Source: Stramenopiles sp. TOSAG23-3
Taxonomy: Eukaryota > Sar
Direction: 5' to 3'
DNA: 14,351 bases
Assembly (NCBI GenBank): GCA_900128585.1
Contig: LT642570.1
Coordinates: 1 to 14,351 of the forward strand
Shown one piece after another: positions 1 through 7,393 of the stretch. The stretch's first letter is position 1. Each line of letters starts with the position of its first letter. A program made the translations under genes and the position numbers. The notes under the pieces are model-generated. The model searched no databases and had not been told where the DNA came from. It saw only the letters and a list, made by a program, of their open reading frames with translations.

Positions 1-212
1 AAATAAATAACAAAGAAAGAAGAGATTCTCACAAAAAAATCCAAGTTGTCCATCATTCACCGCTGGCATTGTCAAAGATAACAAAATACATAGCCACAGC
101 AACAGAACATTTCTCAAAACTTTTACAGCACAGCAGCCAAAGGAACGCATTTTTTAAGTTCGGTAGGAAAACGTCGCCTTGCTTTGTTTGTTGCGTTTAA
201 CACAGAAAAAAC
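1..212 (+). promoter_or_regulatory. 5' flank and probable leader of the giant glycosyltransferase gene
   Basis: This AT-rich, A-rich stretch contains no ATG on the plus strand, so the ATG at 213 is the first one available to a scanning ribosome. The bases just before the start are a run of A ending in AAC, which is a favourable context for eukaryotic initiation because an A lies at position -3. I see no convincing TATA box. No gene is visible here on either strand. That part of this stretch is a transcribed leader is inference. Confidence 0.4.
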
Positions 213-3200
213 ATGCCCTTTTGGAACGCAACGGCTGCGATTTTGAACGTATTTATTCTCCTGGCTAATGATAATAATCACATCAACGACTTGATACAGT
301 CCGCAATTGTTGAAGAGCCCGGTGCCCTTCGCATTTTAGTTTTAACTGCAGACCGCAGTCGACCGGGAAACAATGTTAGAACGTATGAGTGTCACGAAGA
401 CACTGCGAAGTCATGCATTCTTCCGCAGGATTTTTGTGTAGATGTCGTTATTGAACTGGCTGAAAACGCTGGCCTTCCCCAGTCTGTCAATTACGCGTTG
501 GATTACATGGAAGAGACGTTCCAATTTTTAGGCAGCAGGCCGCGAGAGACGAAGATAGTTCTCGCCACCATACCTTTTCTAATCGCATGCCCATTTTCCC
601 CACAAGGGGGCGACTTCAAGTGTGAGCGGTCCATATTTTGGTCTGGCGAATTTAAGGAGGCGAACGCACCGGCGATGACCGTCGTGCCTCTTTCGCACGG
701 TGCAAAAAACATTTTAAATACCTTCTCTACCCCCCTTGTATTACTGAATGATGGGGTTATCCGCTCTGGGTTTCGATTTGACGTTTCTTACGTCTCCATT
801 GGTGGGTTCATGGCAATGGGATTAGAATTGTTGCTTCAAAATAATGCCATAGAACGAGCAAATAGTCGTTTCACGATCCCAATTTTGTGGACAAGCCTTA
901 CATCCGAGCGCGCTATCAAAAATATTTTTGAACTCTACAACAACAAGCAGCAAATTTGGTATTCTAAGGCAGACTCAGAAAATTCAAATCGATTTCTAAG
1001 AGACATGAATTTCAACGCGCAAAAAGAAACCCCGACGAATCACAAAGCAGACCAAGCACGCCGGCACGACATAGACCTTTTTTACATCGAAGCAGAAAGC
1101 ATTTTGAAATCACCGCTATTACTGGGGCGGGATTACTCCAATGTCTTGGCAAAGATCCAAACAGCCTTTTCCCCAATACAAGACGCTGGTTTGGGTGGAC
1201 AACACTTCTGGGGCGTAAACCCCACGCACGAGCAGATCCACATTGACAGAGAAAAAATAAAAGTTGGAGCCATTGTATGTCTGCACAATGAAAACACGTT
1301 TCTGAACGCTATTTTGGAGAACTTGAGTGGAAACGTCGATAAAATTGTTGTTTTAGTCGGCACTTCCCCATGGAACGGTAGAACGGTAGGCACTGGCGCT
1401 GACACCACAATATCCATGGTACAAAAGTTCATAGATCGCAAGAATTGGTGTGGGTTGGAGTTAGGAAAAGCAAAAAGTGGGAAAGAACCAGGTCTTCTGC
1501 GGAAAATAAAACTGTGCATCGGTGCATATTCTATCGATTTAGTGACGGGCCAATGGCAATCTGAAGGAGAGCAACGCACGTTTGGGGTAAAGAGGTTGCG
1601 TGGTTACGGTGATTACCATTTCGCACTTATGGTGGATGCTGATGAATTTTGGTCCCCGGTGGATCTAAGAAAAGTTGTGAAAATAGCAAGCCAGAATAGG
1701 GAGGTTCATTCTTATTTTAGGGTCGCAATGTGGACTTACTGGAAGTTTCTTCGAGTGCGCATTGATCCACCGGAAGAGCTGCGCGCACTGGCCCTGGTTT
1801 CAATAGCTGGGCCGTGCTATTGTACGACATTTTTCATTCGAGAGCCAATAGATTGCAGCTGTTGGGGAGATCACAAAAGTTTCATTCACTACAACATTTC
1901 TATGATGCACCACTTGTCGTATGTAAGGACAACCCCAGAAGTAGAAAGAAAAATTTCATCTTTCGAGCACAACGGGGAAATAAGGCGTACGTGGTACGAG
2001 AAAATATGGAGGCGCTGGGACGACGGTAACAATTACAAAGACTTACATAATCTGCATCCGACATTGCCCAAAGCGTTTCAATCTTCCGTTGCGCAACCTA
2101 TCCTTGAGCTTGTACCTGCGTTACGGCATCTATATATTGCAACTTGTCACACTGGCGGGCACCTGTACCCTCTGGGCACAAGTATAGGCGTACATAGAAT
2201 GCTGTGCTACTCACCATTTGATGACCGTTTATCACGAGGAAGACTCGTTCATAGAAGAACGCCCCATAGTTTTGCGTGTCGCAGACTGGATAAGAAATTG
2301 TCCTGTCTTGATTTCCTTTTGCTCGTAATACCGGGGGGTATTGATGTTAGCACAAAGCTTGTCTTTCCAGAGATTGCCCTGAACATACAACACGGCCTCG
2401 TAAACTTAGGCTACAGGGTATCGACTCGGGTTTGCAAGTCACTTCTCGATTGCCCATGGAAGCAGGAAGCAATACTGAGCCAGGAACAGGGCACGTGTTT
2501 CCCGACCAGGATCATTGTTGTTGGCTCTGTTGGCGTGACTTCGTATTCGTACAGTAGTACATCCAAGCCAATAATTTTGGAAAAGGCAGACACCTATCTG
2601 GCAAAGAATTCTATACTCTATCAGTTTGAGCACCTCGATGATACAGAGTGGATAAATGGCCACGCCGCAGAAGTGTACAAGAGCAAAAAGTTCGTGCTCT
2701 GGGATTACCATTTCGGAAATCAGAAGGTTTATGACCAGTTAGGCATGTTGCCTGGGACGGCAAAGCACGTTCCTTACGGATTTACGCGCTCTTTAATATT
2801 CCCAATGCAAGAGATGCGAGTGAAAGCAGACCCCAATAATAGATTGCCGGACGAAATTGACGTCCTGTATTTTGGAAAGCCAAATGAACATCGCCAACAC
2901 TTTATAAATGCATTGAACAGCAGGGGAGTCAATGTTTATGCGGACCACATGCTATTTGGAGAGCGACGGGATATGGCAGTTGCCAGGAGTAAGATCGTTT
3001 TGAATCTTAGGTACTGGGGGAAGCCAAAAACCATAGAATCGAAAATGTCAAGGATAGTTTATTTACTGGCCAACAAAGCATTCGTGGTATCAGACTACTA
3101 TGCTGTTTCGGATAAAGATCGTGAAACGTTACAAGGCGGCGTTGTGTTTGTAGAAAATTATGCCGAAGCCGAAGAAAATTTTCTTTCAGATTTTTACGAA

Positions 3201-4649
3201 CATTTTGCTGATGTAGTTTATACGTACCTGCACGATGTACCACGTTCTGCTCGTTTAAAAATTGCAATGCGTGGCCATTTGATGATCCAGCTGATGCCTA
3301 TGATGCAATTTTTGAAAGGCCCTGCCGCTTCAACCCGCGATTTTGTAGAATGCGCAGCAATTAATAGCCACAACATTTCTCACCGAAAGCTTTGCGAAGG
3401 TGAAAAGTGTAAATTAATGTCAATGAACGTGCAAGTGCAACACGAGGTCGGAAATTCAACCTGGCATTTGCTGACGTACATGTATGGGGACAACCCTGTT
3501 CACACATTGCTTCCAAAATTAGCTGCAATCCCCAACATGACTGCAGTTAGCACTCGGATGGTGATGAAAGAAATGCAGAATTTGGCCCTTCGATCCGTTC
3601 AAAAAGTGGCAAAAGTGATTACAGTACTTATATTTAACAAGACAAACCCGACACAGAAGCCACGCGCCTATAACATATCCCTTCATTACGGCGAAGATAT
3701 TGATTTACTGGCCGAGGTATTTGCCACAAACATGGGTGGAGTGGACCAAATGGTTTTGGCACGACATATGAAAAACGAATTAAGGAACGCGGACGAATCC
3801 ATCGAATGGATAGGGATTCGAGAGTGCAACGATGAACTATCTACTTTCAGCGGCGTCCATTATGGATGCAGTCGTAATAGAAGAATGTTGGCGATAAACT
3901 CTACCCGGGAAGAGAAGGTAACCGTAGTTTTCACGACGTGCAAACGTTTGGAAAAGTTCTTGCTTACTGCCAAATCTCTGTATGCTTCGTTGCAAAAGCA
4001 AGGCGTTCTGCATTTAATAGAGAACTTCGTCGTGATTGACGATGGATCAAGTGCACACGATGTATCCCAGATGAAACGTGTCTTTCCAAATTTCCTTTTT
4101 CTTTTGAAAGATGAAAGTGCGAAAGGCCACGCGGAAAGTTTAAACATGGTATTAAACGGCGAGAACAGCGTTTTCGCAGCTACCGAAGCCCGTTACGTGT
4201 TGTATTTTGAAGATGACTGGCTTGTTGATGCTGGGAATTCTGACCCTTGGTTCTTAAATTCGTTGACACTATTAAAGCATTCAACTGAGCCCAACGTGGC
4301 CCAAGTATTGCTGGATAATCGTCACGGCGGTTGGCCACGAGTTTATAACAGAAGGATTCCGTACAGGTACCACGAATTCGGAATCCACACGCTCTCTTCG
4401 GTTGACCACCCACTACCAAATTGGCCTGGTTTTTCGAACAATCCTGGCTTTTGGGATTTGGATCAAATGAGATTAGCCAATTTAAAATTTGAAATACATA
4501 GCCCCACTTTCGAGCAACACTTTTCTCTCGACTTTTATGACGCTGGGCTTCGTGTAATCTGCTTACAATTAGATCTGACGACCCATATTGGAAACGATGT
4601 CAGCTCTTACGCTTTAAATGGTAGAAACAATCGCTACTGGGATCTGTAA
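213..4649 (+). CDS. Giant multidomain glycosyltransferase (GT-A, GT-B and GT2 modules in one chain)
   Basis: A 1,478-residue uninterrupted protein, predicted to transfer sugars from nucleotide-sugar donors. Residues about 35-260 resemble a degenerate GT-A fold, with an NxGLPQSVNYAL-like segment near 85-97 and TPLVLLNDGV at 173-182. Residues 350-640 form a clearer GT-A module that starts with KVGAIVCLHNE. It has the metal-binding-type motif D475-A-D477 followed by EFW, and a later HHLSYVR segment (566-572) typical of some bacterial and viral GT2-like enzymes. Residues 710-1030 look like a GT-B, GT4/CgeB-type domain, with DVLYFGKPNEHR from 883 and ARSKIVLNLRYW at 924-935. Residues 1085-1190 carry two related small units. 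Residues 1234-1440 are a GT2 domain with D1276-D1277-G and E1333-D-D-W. The N-terminus has only a short weak hydrophobic stretch (about 8-18), so secretory targeting is unclear. Fusions of this kind occur in protists, algae and large DNA viruses. The acceptor and product are unknown. Glycosyltransferase identity is secure; the N-terminal module is tentative. Confidence 0.85.
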   Translation: MPFWNATAAILNVFILLANDNNHINDLIQSAIVEEPGALRILVLTADRSRPGNNVRTYECHEDTAKSCILPQDFCVDVVIELAENAGLPQSVNYALDYMEETFQFLGSRPRETKIVLATIPFLIACPFSPQGGDFKCERSIFWSGEFKEANAPAMTVVPLSHGAKNILNTFSTPLVLLNDGVIRSGFRFDVSYVSIGGFMAMGLELLLQNNAIERANSRFTIPILWTSLTSERAIKNIFELYNNKQQIWYSKADSENSNRFLRDMNFNAQKETPTNHKADQARRHDIDLFYIEAESILKSPLLLGRDYSNVLAKIQTAFSPIQDAGLGGQHFWGVNPTHEQIHIDREKIKVGAIVCLHNENTFLNAILENLSGNVDKIVVLVGTSPWNGRTVGTGADTTISMVQKFIDRKNWCGLELGKAKSGKEPGLLRKIKLCIGAYSIDLVTGQWQSEGEQRTFGVKRLRGYGDYHFALMVDADEFWSPVDLRKVVKIASQNREVHSYFRVAMWTYWKFLRVRIDPPEELRALALVSIAGPCYCTTFFIREPIDCSCWGDHKSFIHYNISMMHHLSYVRTTPEVERKISSFEHNGEIRRTWYEKIWRRWDDGNNYKDLHNLHPTLPKAFQSSVAQPILELVPALRHLYIATCHTGGHLYPLGTSIGVHRMLCYSPFDDRLSRGRLVHRRTPHSFACRRLDKKLSCLDFLLLVIPGGIDVSTKLVFPEIALNIQHGLVNLGYRVSTRVCKSLLDCPWKQEAILSQEQGTCFPTRIIVVGSVGVTSYSYSSTSKPIILEKADTYLAKNSILYQFEHLDDTEWINGHAAEVYKSKKFVLWDYHFGNQKVYDQLGMLPGTAKHVPYGFTRSLIFPMQEMRVKADPNNRLPDEIDVLYFGKPNEHRQHFINALNSRGVNVYADHMLFGERRDMAVARSKIVLNLRYWGKPKTIESKMSRIVYLLANKAFVVSDYYAVSDKDRETLQGGVVFVENYAEAEENFLSDFYEHFADVVYTYLHDVPRSARLKIAMRGHLMIQLMPMMQFLKGPAASTRDFVECAAINSHNISHRKLCEGEKCKLMSMNVQVQHEVGNSTWHLLTYMYGDNPVHTLLPKLAAIPNMTAVSTRMVMKEMQNLALRSVQKVAKVITVLIFNKTNPTQKPRAYNISLHYGEDIDLLAEVFATNMGGVDQMVLARHMKNELRNADESIEWIGIRECNDELSTFSGVHYGCSRNRRMLAINSTREEKVTVVFTTCKRLEKFLLTAKSLYASLQKQGVLHLIENFVVIDDGSSAHDVSQMKRVFPNFLFLLKDESAKGHAESLNMVLNGENSVFAATEARYVLYFEDDWLVDAGNSDPWFLNSLTLLKHSTEPNVAQVLLDNRHGGWPRVYNRRIPYRYHEFGIHTLSSVDHPLPNWPGFSNNPGFWDLDQMRLANLKFEIHSPTFEQHFSLDFYDAGLRVICLQLDLTTHIGNDVSSYALNGRNNRYWDL

Positions 4650-4781
4650 ATTTGTACCCTTATTATTATTAATATAATTATTTTTTCAAGCCGGAGGAAC
4701 CCTTCCTCCTTTATATAATATCAACACAGCATGAACAACCTGAAATGTGGTGGTGGATGATGGAGTAGTTTTATTGTATTA

Positions 4782-4889
4782 TCATCTTCTCTTCTTCTCC
4801 TTTTTTATCATTCTCTTCTTCTTTCTTCTTTCTTCTTTCTTCTTTCTTCTTCTTCTATTTATTTCTTCTTCTTCTTTCTTCTTCTTCTT

Positions 4890-4920
<31 letters not shown>

Positions 4921-4972
4921 TTCTTCTATTTATTTCTTCTTCTTCTTTTTTTTTTTATTTTGTCTTTTTTTT
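4782..4972 (+). repeat. Pyrimidine-rich TTC microsatellite tract
   Basis: About 190 bases are almost purely C and T on the plus strand, built of TTC, TTTC and related units with a few A interruptions. The longest pure run is 14 copies of TTC at 4876-4917. A 28-base segment (4850-4877) recurs exactly at 4921-4948, 71 bases downstream, so the tract grew partly by duplicating a larger block that includes its CTATTTAT interruption. The phenylalanine/leucine-rich frame through it is a composition artefact, not a gene. The tract ends in a T run followed by AG at about 4972-4973, which resembles a 3' splice site. Whether it functions is not known. Confidence 0.9.
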
Positions 4973-4977
4973 AGAGA

Positions 4978-5106
4978 GTAAGTACATTTTTATAATCAAT
5001 TTGTACAAAAACATGCGGATTGCATTATCCTAAAGAATCCGATTAAATAACTAGAGAACATTAATTTCTTGGAGTACCATTCAAAATTTCTACCTGTATT
5101 TATTCA
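4978..5106 (+). other. Possible 5' UTR intron upstream of the ribosomal oxygenase gene
   Basis: A perfect donor-like GTAAGT lies at 4978-4983, five bases after the end of the pyrimidine tract. Acceptor-like AG dinucleotides follow, for example TTTATTCAAG ending near 5106, upstream of the ATG at 5166. The sequence is AT-rich and has no coding character. This is a weak, composition-level suggestion. Nothing else in the window requires introns. Confidence 0.15.
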
Positions 5107-5110
5107 AGCG

Positions 5111-5120
5111 TTTAATATAA
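5111..5120 (+). promoter_or_regulatory. TATA-like element before the ribosomal oxygenase gene
   Basis: A TTTAATATAA stretch lies about 46 bases before the ATG at 5166, and no ATG occurs between it and that start. The arrangement resembles the better TATA box upstream of the TMEM260-type gene, which also sits about 45 bases before its ATG. The base composition of the spacer is AT-rich, so chance is a real alternative. Confidence 0.25.
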
Positions 5121-5165
5121 CGTGCACGATTTATTACATTCTTTCAACCAAGTTCCGCAAACTCA

Positions 5166-6947
5166 ATGGGTAAAAAGAACAAGCGGAAGTTGGCGGCCCT
5201 TCGCAAGCCACTCGCACAGCAGCCAAAGAAAAGGCAATCGAAAAAAAAACAAAAGCATGCAGGGAAAAGCCCCAGCGTTCCAAGCATGTCGCTTTTGCAG
5301 AAACCCAAACCACCAACGGTACCCATAGAACTGCCCCTACCTGTGCCATCGTCCGCCTCTGCACCGGCCCCCGCCTTAATTCCTCAAGGGCAGCCAAAGC
5401 CGCCGCCGAGCGCTGCCCAAGCCAAGCGAGTCTCTTTTGCGCTTCCAGATTTTGAGGCTAAAGAAACTAGCCCCAGTTCAAAGCAAGACGACAGCGACGG
5501 AAAAAACCCAACGGAAATTGTCGACTCTACTGCACGCGAGCAAGGCATTGGGCACGCAATTCTGGGGGAAGCGTCCCGCAAGATTGAAGAAGCCGACCAA
5601 GAAGCGGTGTACCGGAAACTTTTTGAGTGGCTAATCCACCCGGTCCCTTCAGGCGTATTTTTCAAGAACTACTGGGAGGCGAAACCATTGTATATCAATC
5701 GGGAAAAATCTCGGGGGTATTTTGATGGCTGGTTTTCTTCAAACGATCTTACTGATCTGATTCGTCGTGGAGAGTTGAAGTACGGTGTGGACATTGACCT
5801 GACACAGTATCGGGGTGGCAAGCGGACCACGCCGTCTAACTCTCAGGAAATGAAAGGGAAGACCGCAGAGTTGGACGTGGTAAAAAAGATGATGGGCAAG
5901 GAAGGCTGCTCTCTCCGGCTATTAAGCCCGCAACGATTTAGTGACAAAATTTGGAAGTTATTATCTGGGCTAGAGGCTTGCTGGCAGTATGGCGCAGGGT
6001 GCAACGTGTACTTTACCCCCCCGGGAACCCAGGGATTCGCGCCGCACTACGACGACATCGAAGCGTTTATTCTGCAGTTGGAGGGGAAAAAGCGTTGGCG
6101 CGTGTATGCCCCATCGGAGAGGACTGGGGGGATATTGCCGCGCTATTCAAGCGGAAATTTTAAACAAGAGGAGATCGGGGAACCTGTCATGGAAATTACT
6201 CTTTCACCAGGCGACATGCTGTACTTTCCACGAGGTTGGATTCACCAAGCTGTGAGCGACGACAAGGTGCCATCACTCCACGCAACGCTCTCCACAGCAC
6301 AGAAACACAGCTGGTGCGATTTTATGGAAGTGCTGTTGCCCCAAGTTTCCCAGCAAGCATTTGAAGACCTCCCAGAGATTCGCCACGCTTTGCCCCGGGG
6401 ATACCAAAACTATATGGGAATCATGCACGGTGACGTAGTGCAGAGCGAGGAGCGGATCCAATTCATAGAGAAGGCCGTGGAAATATTCCAGAAAATGTTG
6501 GAGAGTATGAATTTTGACCGCGCTGCCGATGAGATGGCCATCAGGTATTTGCACGACCGGATGCCCGTTGTTCTCTCGAAGAAGGAAAAGAAAACAATGA
6601 AGGGCGTAACATTCCAGACTACACTTTCCCCAAAGTCAAAAGTTCGGTTGCTTCGCGGCCCAACTATGTTTCGTTTAACCGTAGAGGAAGACACTGCGTT
6701 CCTTTACTATTCATGCTATAATTCTCGCCTCTACCACGAGAAAGAGCCGCAGGGAGTGGAGTTTGACGTCGACGTCGCCCCTGCGATCGAGCTGCTTCTG
6801 AACCAGTACCCAAAACCGTTGGTGGTTGGTGAAGATTGGGGCGTGTGGCATGTATCAGGGTTAAACCTGACCAAACAGGAAAAGATTGAAGAGCAATTGA
6901 GAATATGCAACGTTCTGTATCAAAATCACTTGATGGTCAAAGTATAA
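5166..6947 (+). CDS. RIOX1: RIOX1/NO66-type JmjC ribosomal oxygenase
   Basis: A 593-residue Fe(II)/2-oxoglutarate-dependent oxygenase of the MINA/NO66 JmjC group. In animals this enzyme hydroxylates a histidine of ribosomal protein uL2 in the nucleolus, and a histone H3 demethylase role has also been reported. Residues 1-60 are strongly basic (KKNKRK, PKKRQSKKK), fitting nuclear/nucleolar targeting, and 50-90 are proline-rich and probably disordered. The conserved enzyme starts near LFEWLIHPVPSGVFFKNYWE. The iron triad is H294-x-D296 (in PHYDD) and H360 (in GWIHQAV). N280 and Y282 (in NVYF), K309 and H372 fall at the spacing expected for the 2-oxoglutarate pocket of human NO66. Residues about 480-593 would form the C-terminal winged-helix domain. 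All catalytic positions are intact, so it is likely active. The ATG at 5166 gives a typical basic N-terminus, and the stop is TAA. The match is strong; only the exact substrate in this organism is inferred. Confidence 0.93.
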   Translation: MGKKNKRKLAALRKPLAQQPKKRQSKKKQKHAGKSPSVPSMSLLQKPKPPTVPIELPLPVPSSASAPAPALIPQGQPKPPPSAAQAKRVSFALPDFEAKETSPSSKQDDSDGKNPTEIVDSTAREQGIGHAILGEASRKIEEADQEAVYRKLFEWLIHPVPSGVFFKNYWEAKPLYINREKSRGYFDGWFSSNDLTDLIRRGELKYGVDIDLTQYRGGKRTTPSNSQEMKGKTAELDVVKKMMGKEGCSLRLLSPQRFSDKIWKLLSGLEACWQYGAGCNVYFTPPGTQGFAPHYDDIEAFILQLEGKKRWRVYAPSERTGGILPRYSSGNFKQEEIGEPVMEITLSPGDMLYFPRGWIHQAVSDDKVPSLHATLSTAQKHSWCDFMEVLLPQVSQQAFEDLPEIRHALPRGYQNYMGIMHGDVVQSEERIQFIEKAVEIFQKMLESMNFDRAADEMAIRYLHDRMPVVLSKKEKKTMKGVTFQTTLSPKSKVRLLRGPTMFRLTVEEDTAFLYYSCYNSRLYHEKEPQGVEFDVDVAPAIELLLNQYPKPLVVGEDWGVWHVSGLNLTKQEKIEEQLRICNVLYQNHLMVKV

Positions 6948-7341
6948 TATATAATATAATTTGTTTTTATAATAACTACAGCTCCTTATTTATTATTATC
7001 AGAACCACCGCCAGCCAGCCACAGCCAACAGAGCCTGTTTTTTGAATGATATGGTGGTGTACACAGTTCGTGTGTAGTGTGCTCGTGTGTTGGTGCATTC
7101 TTTATTATTATTATACTGGTAGTGGTATATTTTTTGTATACGGTTCTTTTTTCTGTTCTATTTGATGGATATGTGAGGAGTGTATGTAGTCCCGAAAGAA
7201 CTGTTAGAAATAATTGAAAACAAACAGACTGCTGAATAAACATCTGTTCGGTAGTATTTATAGAGGAAAAAGATATTCTTTCGTCGCCCGGCCCGCTGAG
7301 TAGTCACTTTTTCAAAAAGGTGCCGTAGCAGTCGTACTAAT
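6948..7341. other. AT-rich spacer between the oxygenase and TMEM260-type genes
   Basis: No gene is supported here. The stretch after the stop is TATA/AATA-rich, as expected of a 3' UTR. An AATAAA at 7235-7240 is a candidate poly(A) signal for the oxygenase transcript, about 290 bases after its stop. Short TTATTATTATTA runs near 7100 are simple repeats. The open frames on the minus strand here have low-complexity composition and no recognisable domain. Confidence 0.5.
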
Positions 7342-7383
7342 TATAAATAGAAGGCAGGGTAACGGGGAGTTGCTTCTCACTCT
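7342..7383 (+). promoter_or_regulatory. TATA box and initiator-like site of the TMEM260-type gene
   Basis: A clean TATAAATA occurs at 7342-7349. Downstream, TCACTCT at 7377-7383 fits the initiator consensus YYANWYY with its A at 7379. The gap from the TATA box is about 37 bases, slightly longer than the classical distance. If transcription starts there, the leader would be only about 15 bases and would exclude any TTG start at 7370. Element recognition is direct; promoter activity is inferred. Confidence 0.45.
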
Positions 7384-7393
7384 AACTCTGGCA

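Noticed and set aside
128-141. CACAGCAGCCAAAG shared with the start of the oxygenase gene (5215-5228)
   Set aside because: A 14-base match between a leader and a coding sequence, with no extension on either side, is within chance and composition.
1133-1579. 148-codon open frame on the minus strand inside the giant glycosyltransferase
   Set aside because: It lies wholly opposite the conserved GT-A module, whose motifs are clear on the plus strand; no domain is visible in the antisense product.
213-4649. Possibility that the window is from a giant virus because of the fused glycosyltransferase
   Set aside because: The neighbours RIOX1/NO66 and TMEM260, the microsatellite and the long spacers fit a nuclear eukaryotic genome better; no viral hallmark gene is present. 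Old transfer of this one gene remains possible.
4747-4974. 75-residue phenylalanine/leucine-rich open frame
   Set aside because: It is the translation of the TTC microsatellite and has no sequence information beyond the repeat.
5122-5328. Open frame overlapping the start of the oxygenase gene
   Set aside because: It begins at a GTG and runs in another frame over the basic N-terminus of RIOX1/NO66, which has a good ATG at 5166.
6986-7243. 85-codon minus-strand open frame in the spacer
   Set aside because: Its product is low-complexity with TTTSIIIIK-type runs from simple ATT repeats, and there is no supporting start context or domain.
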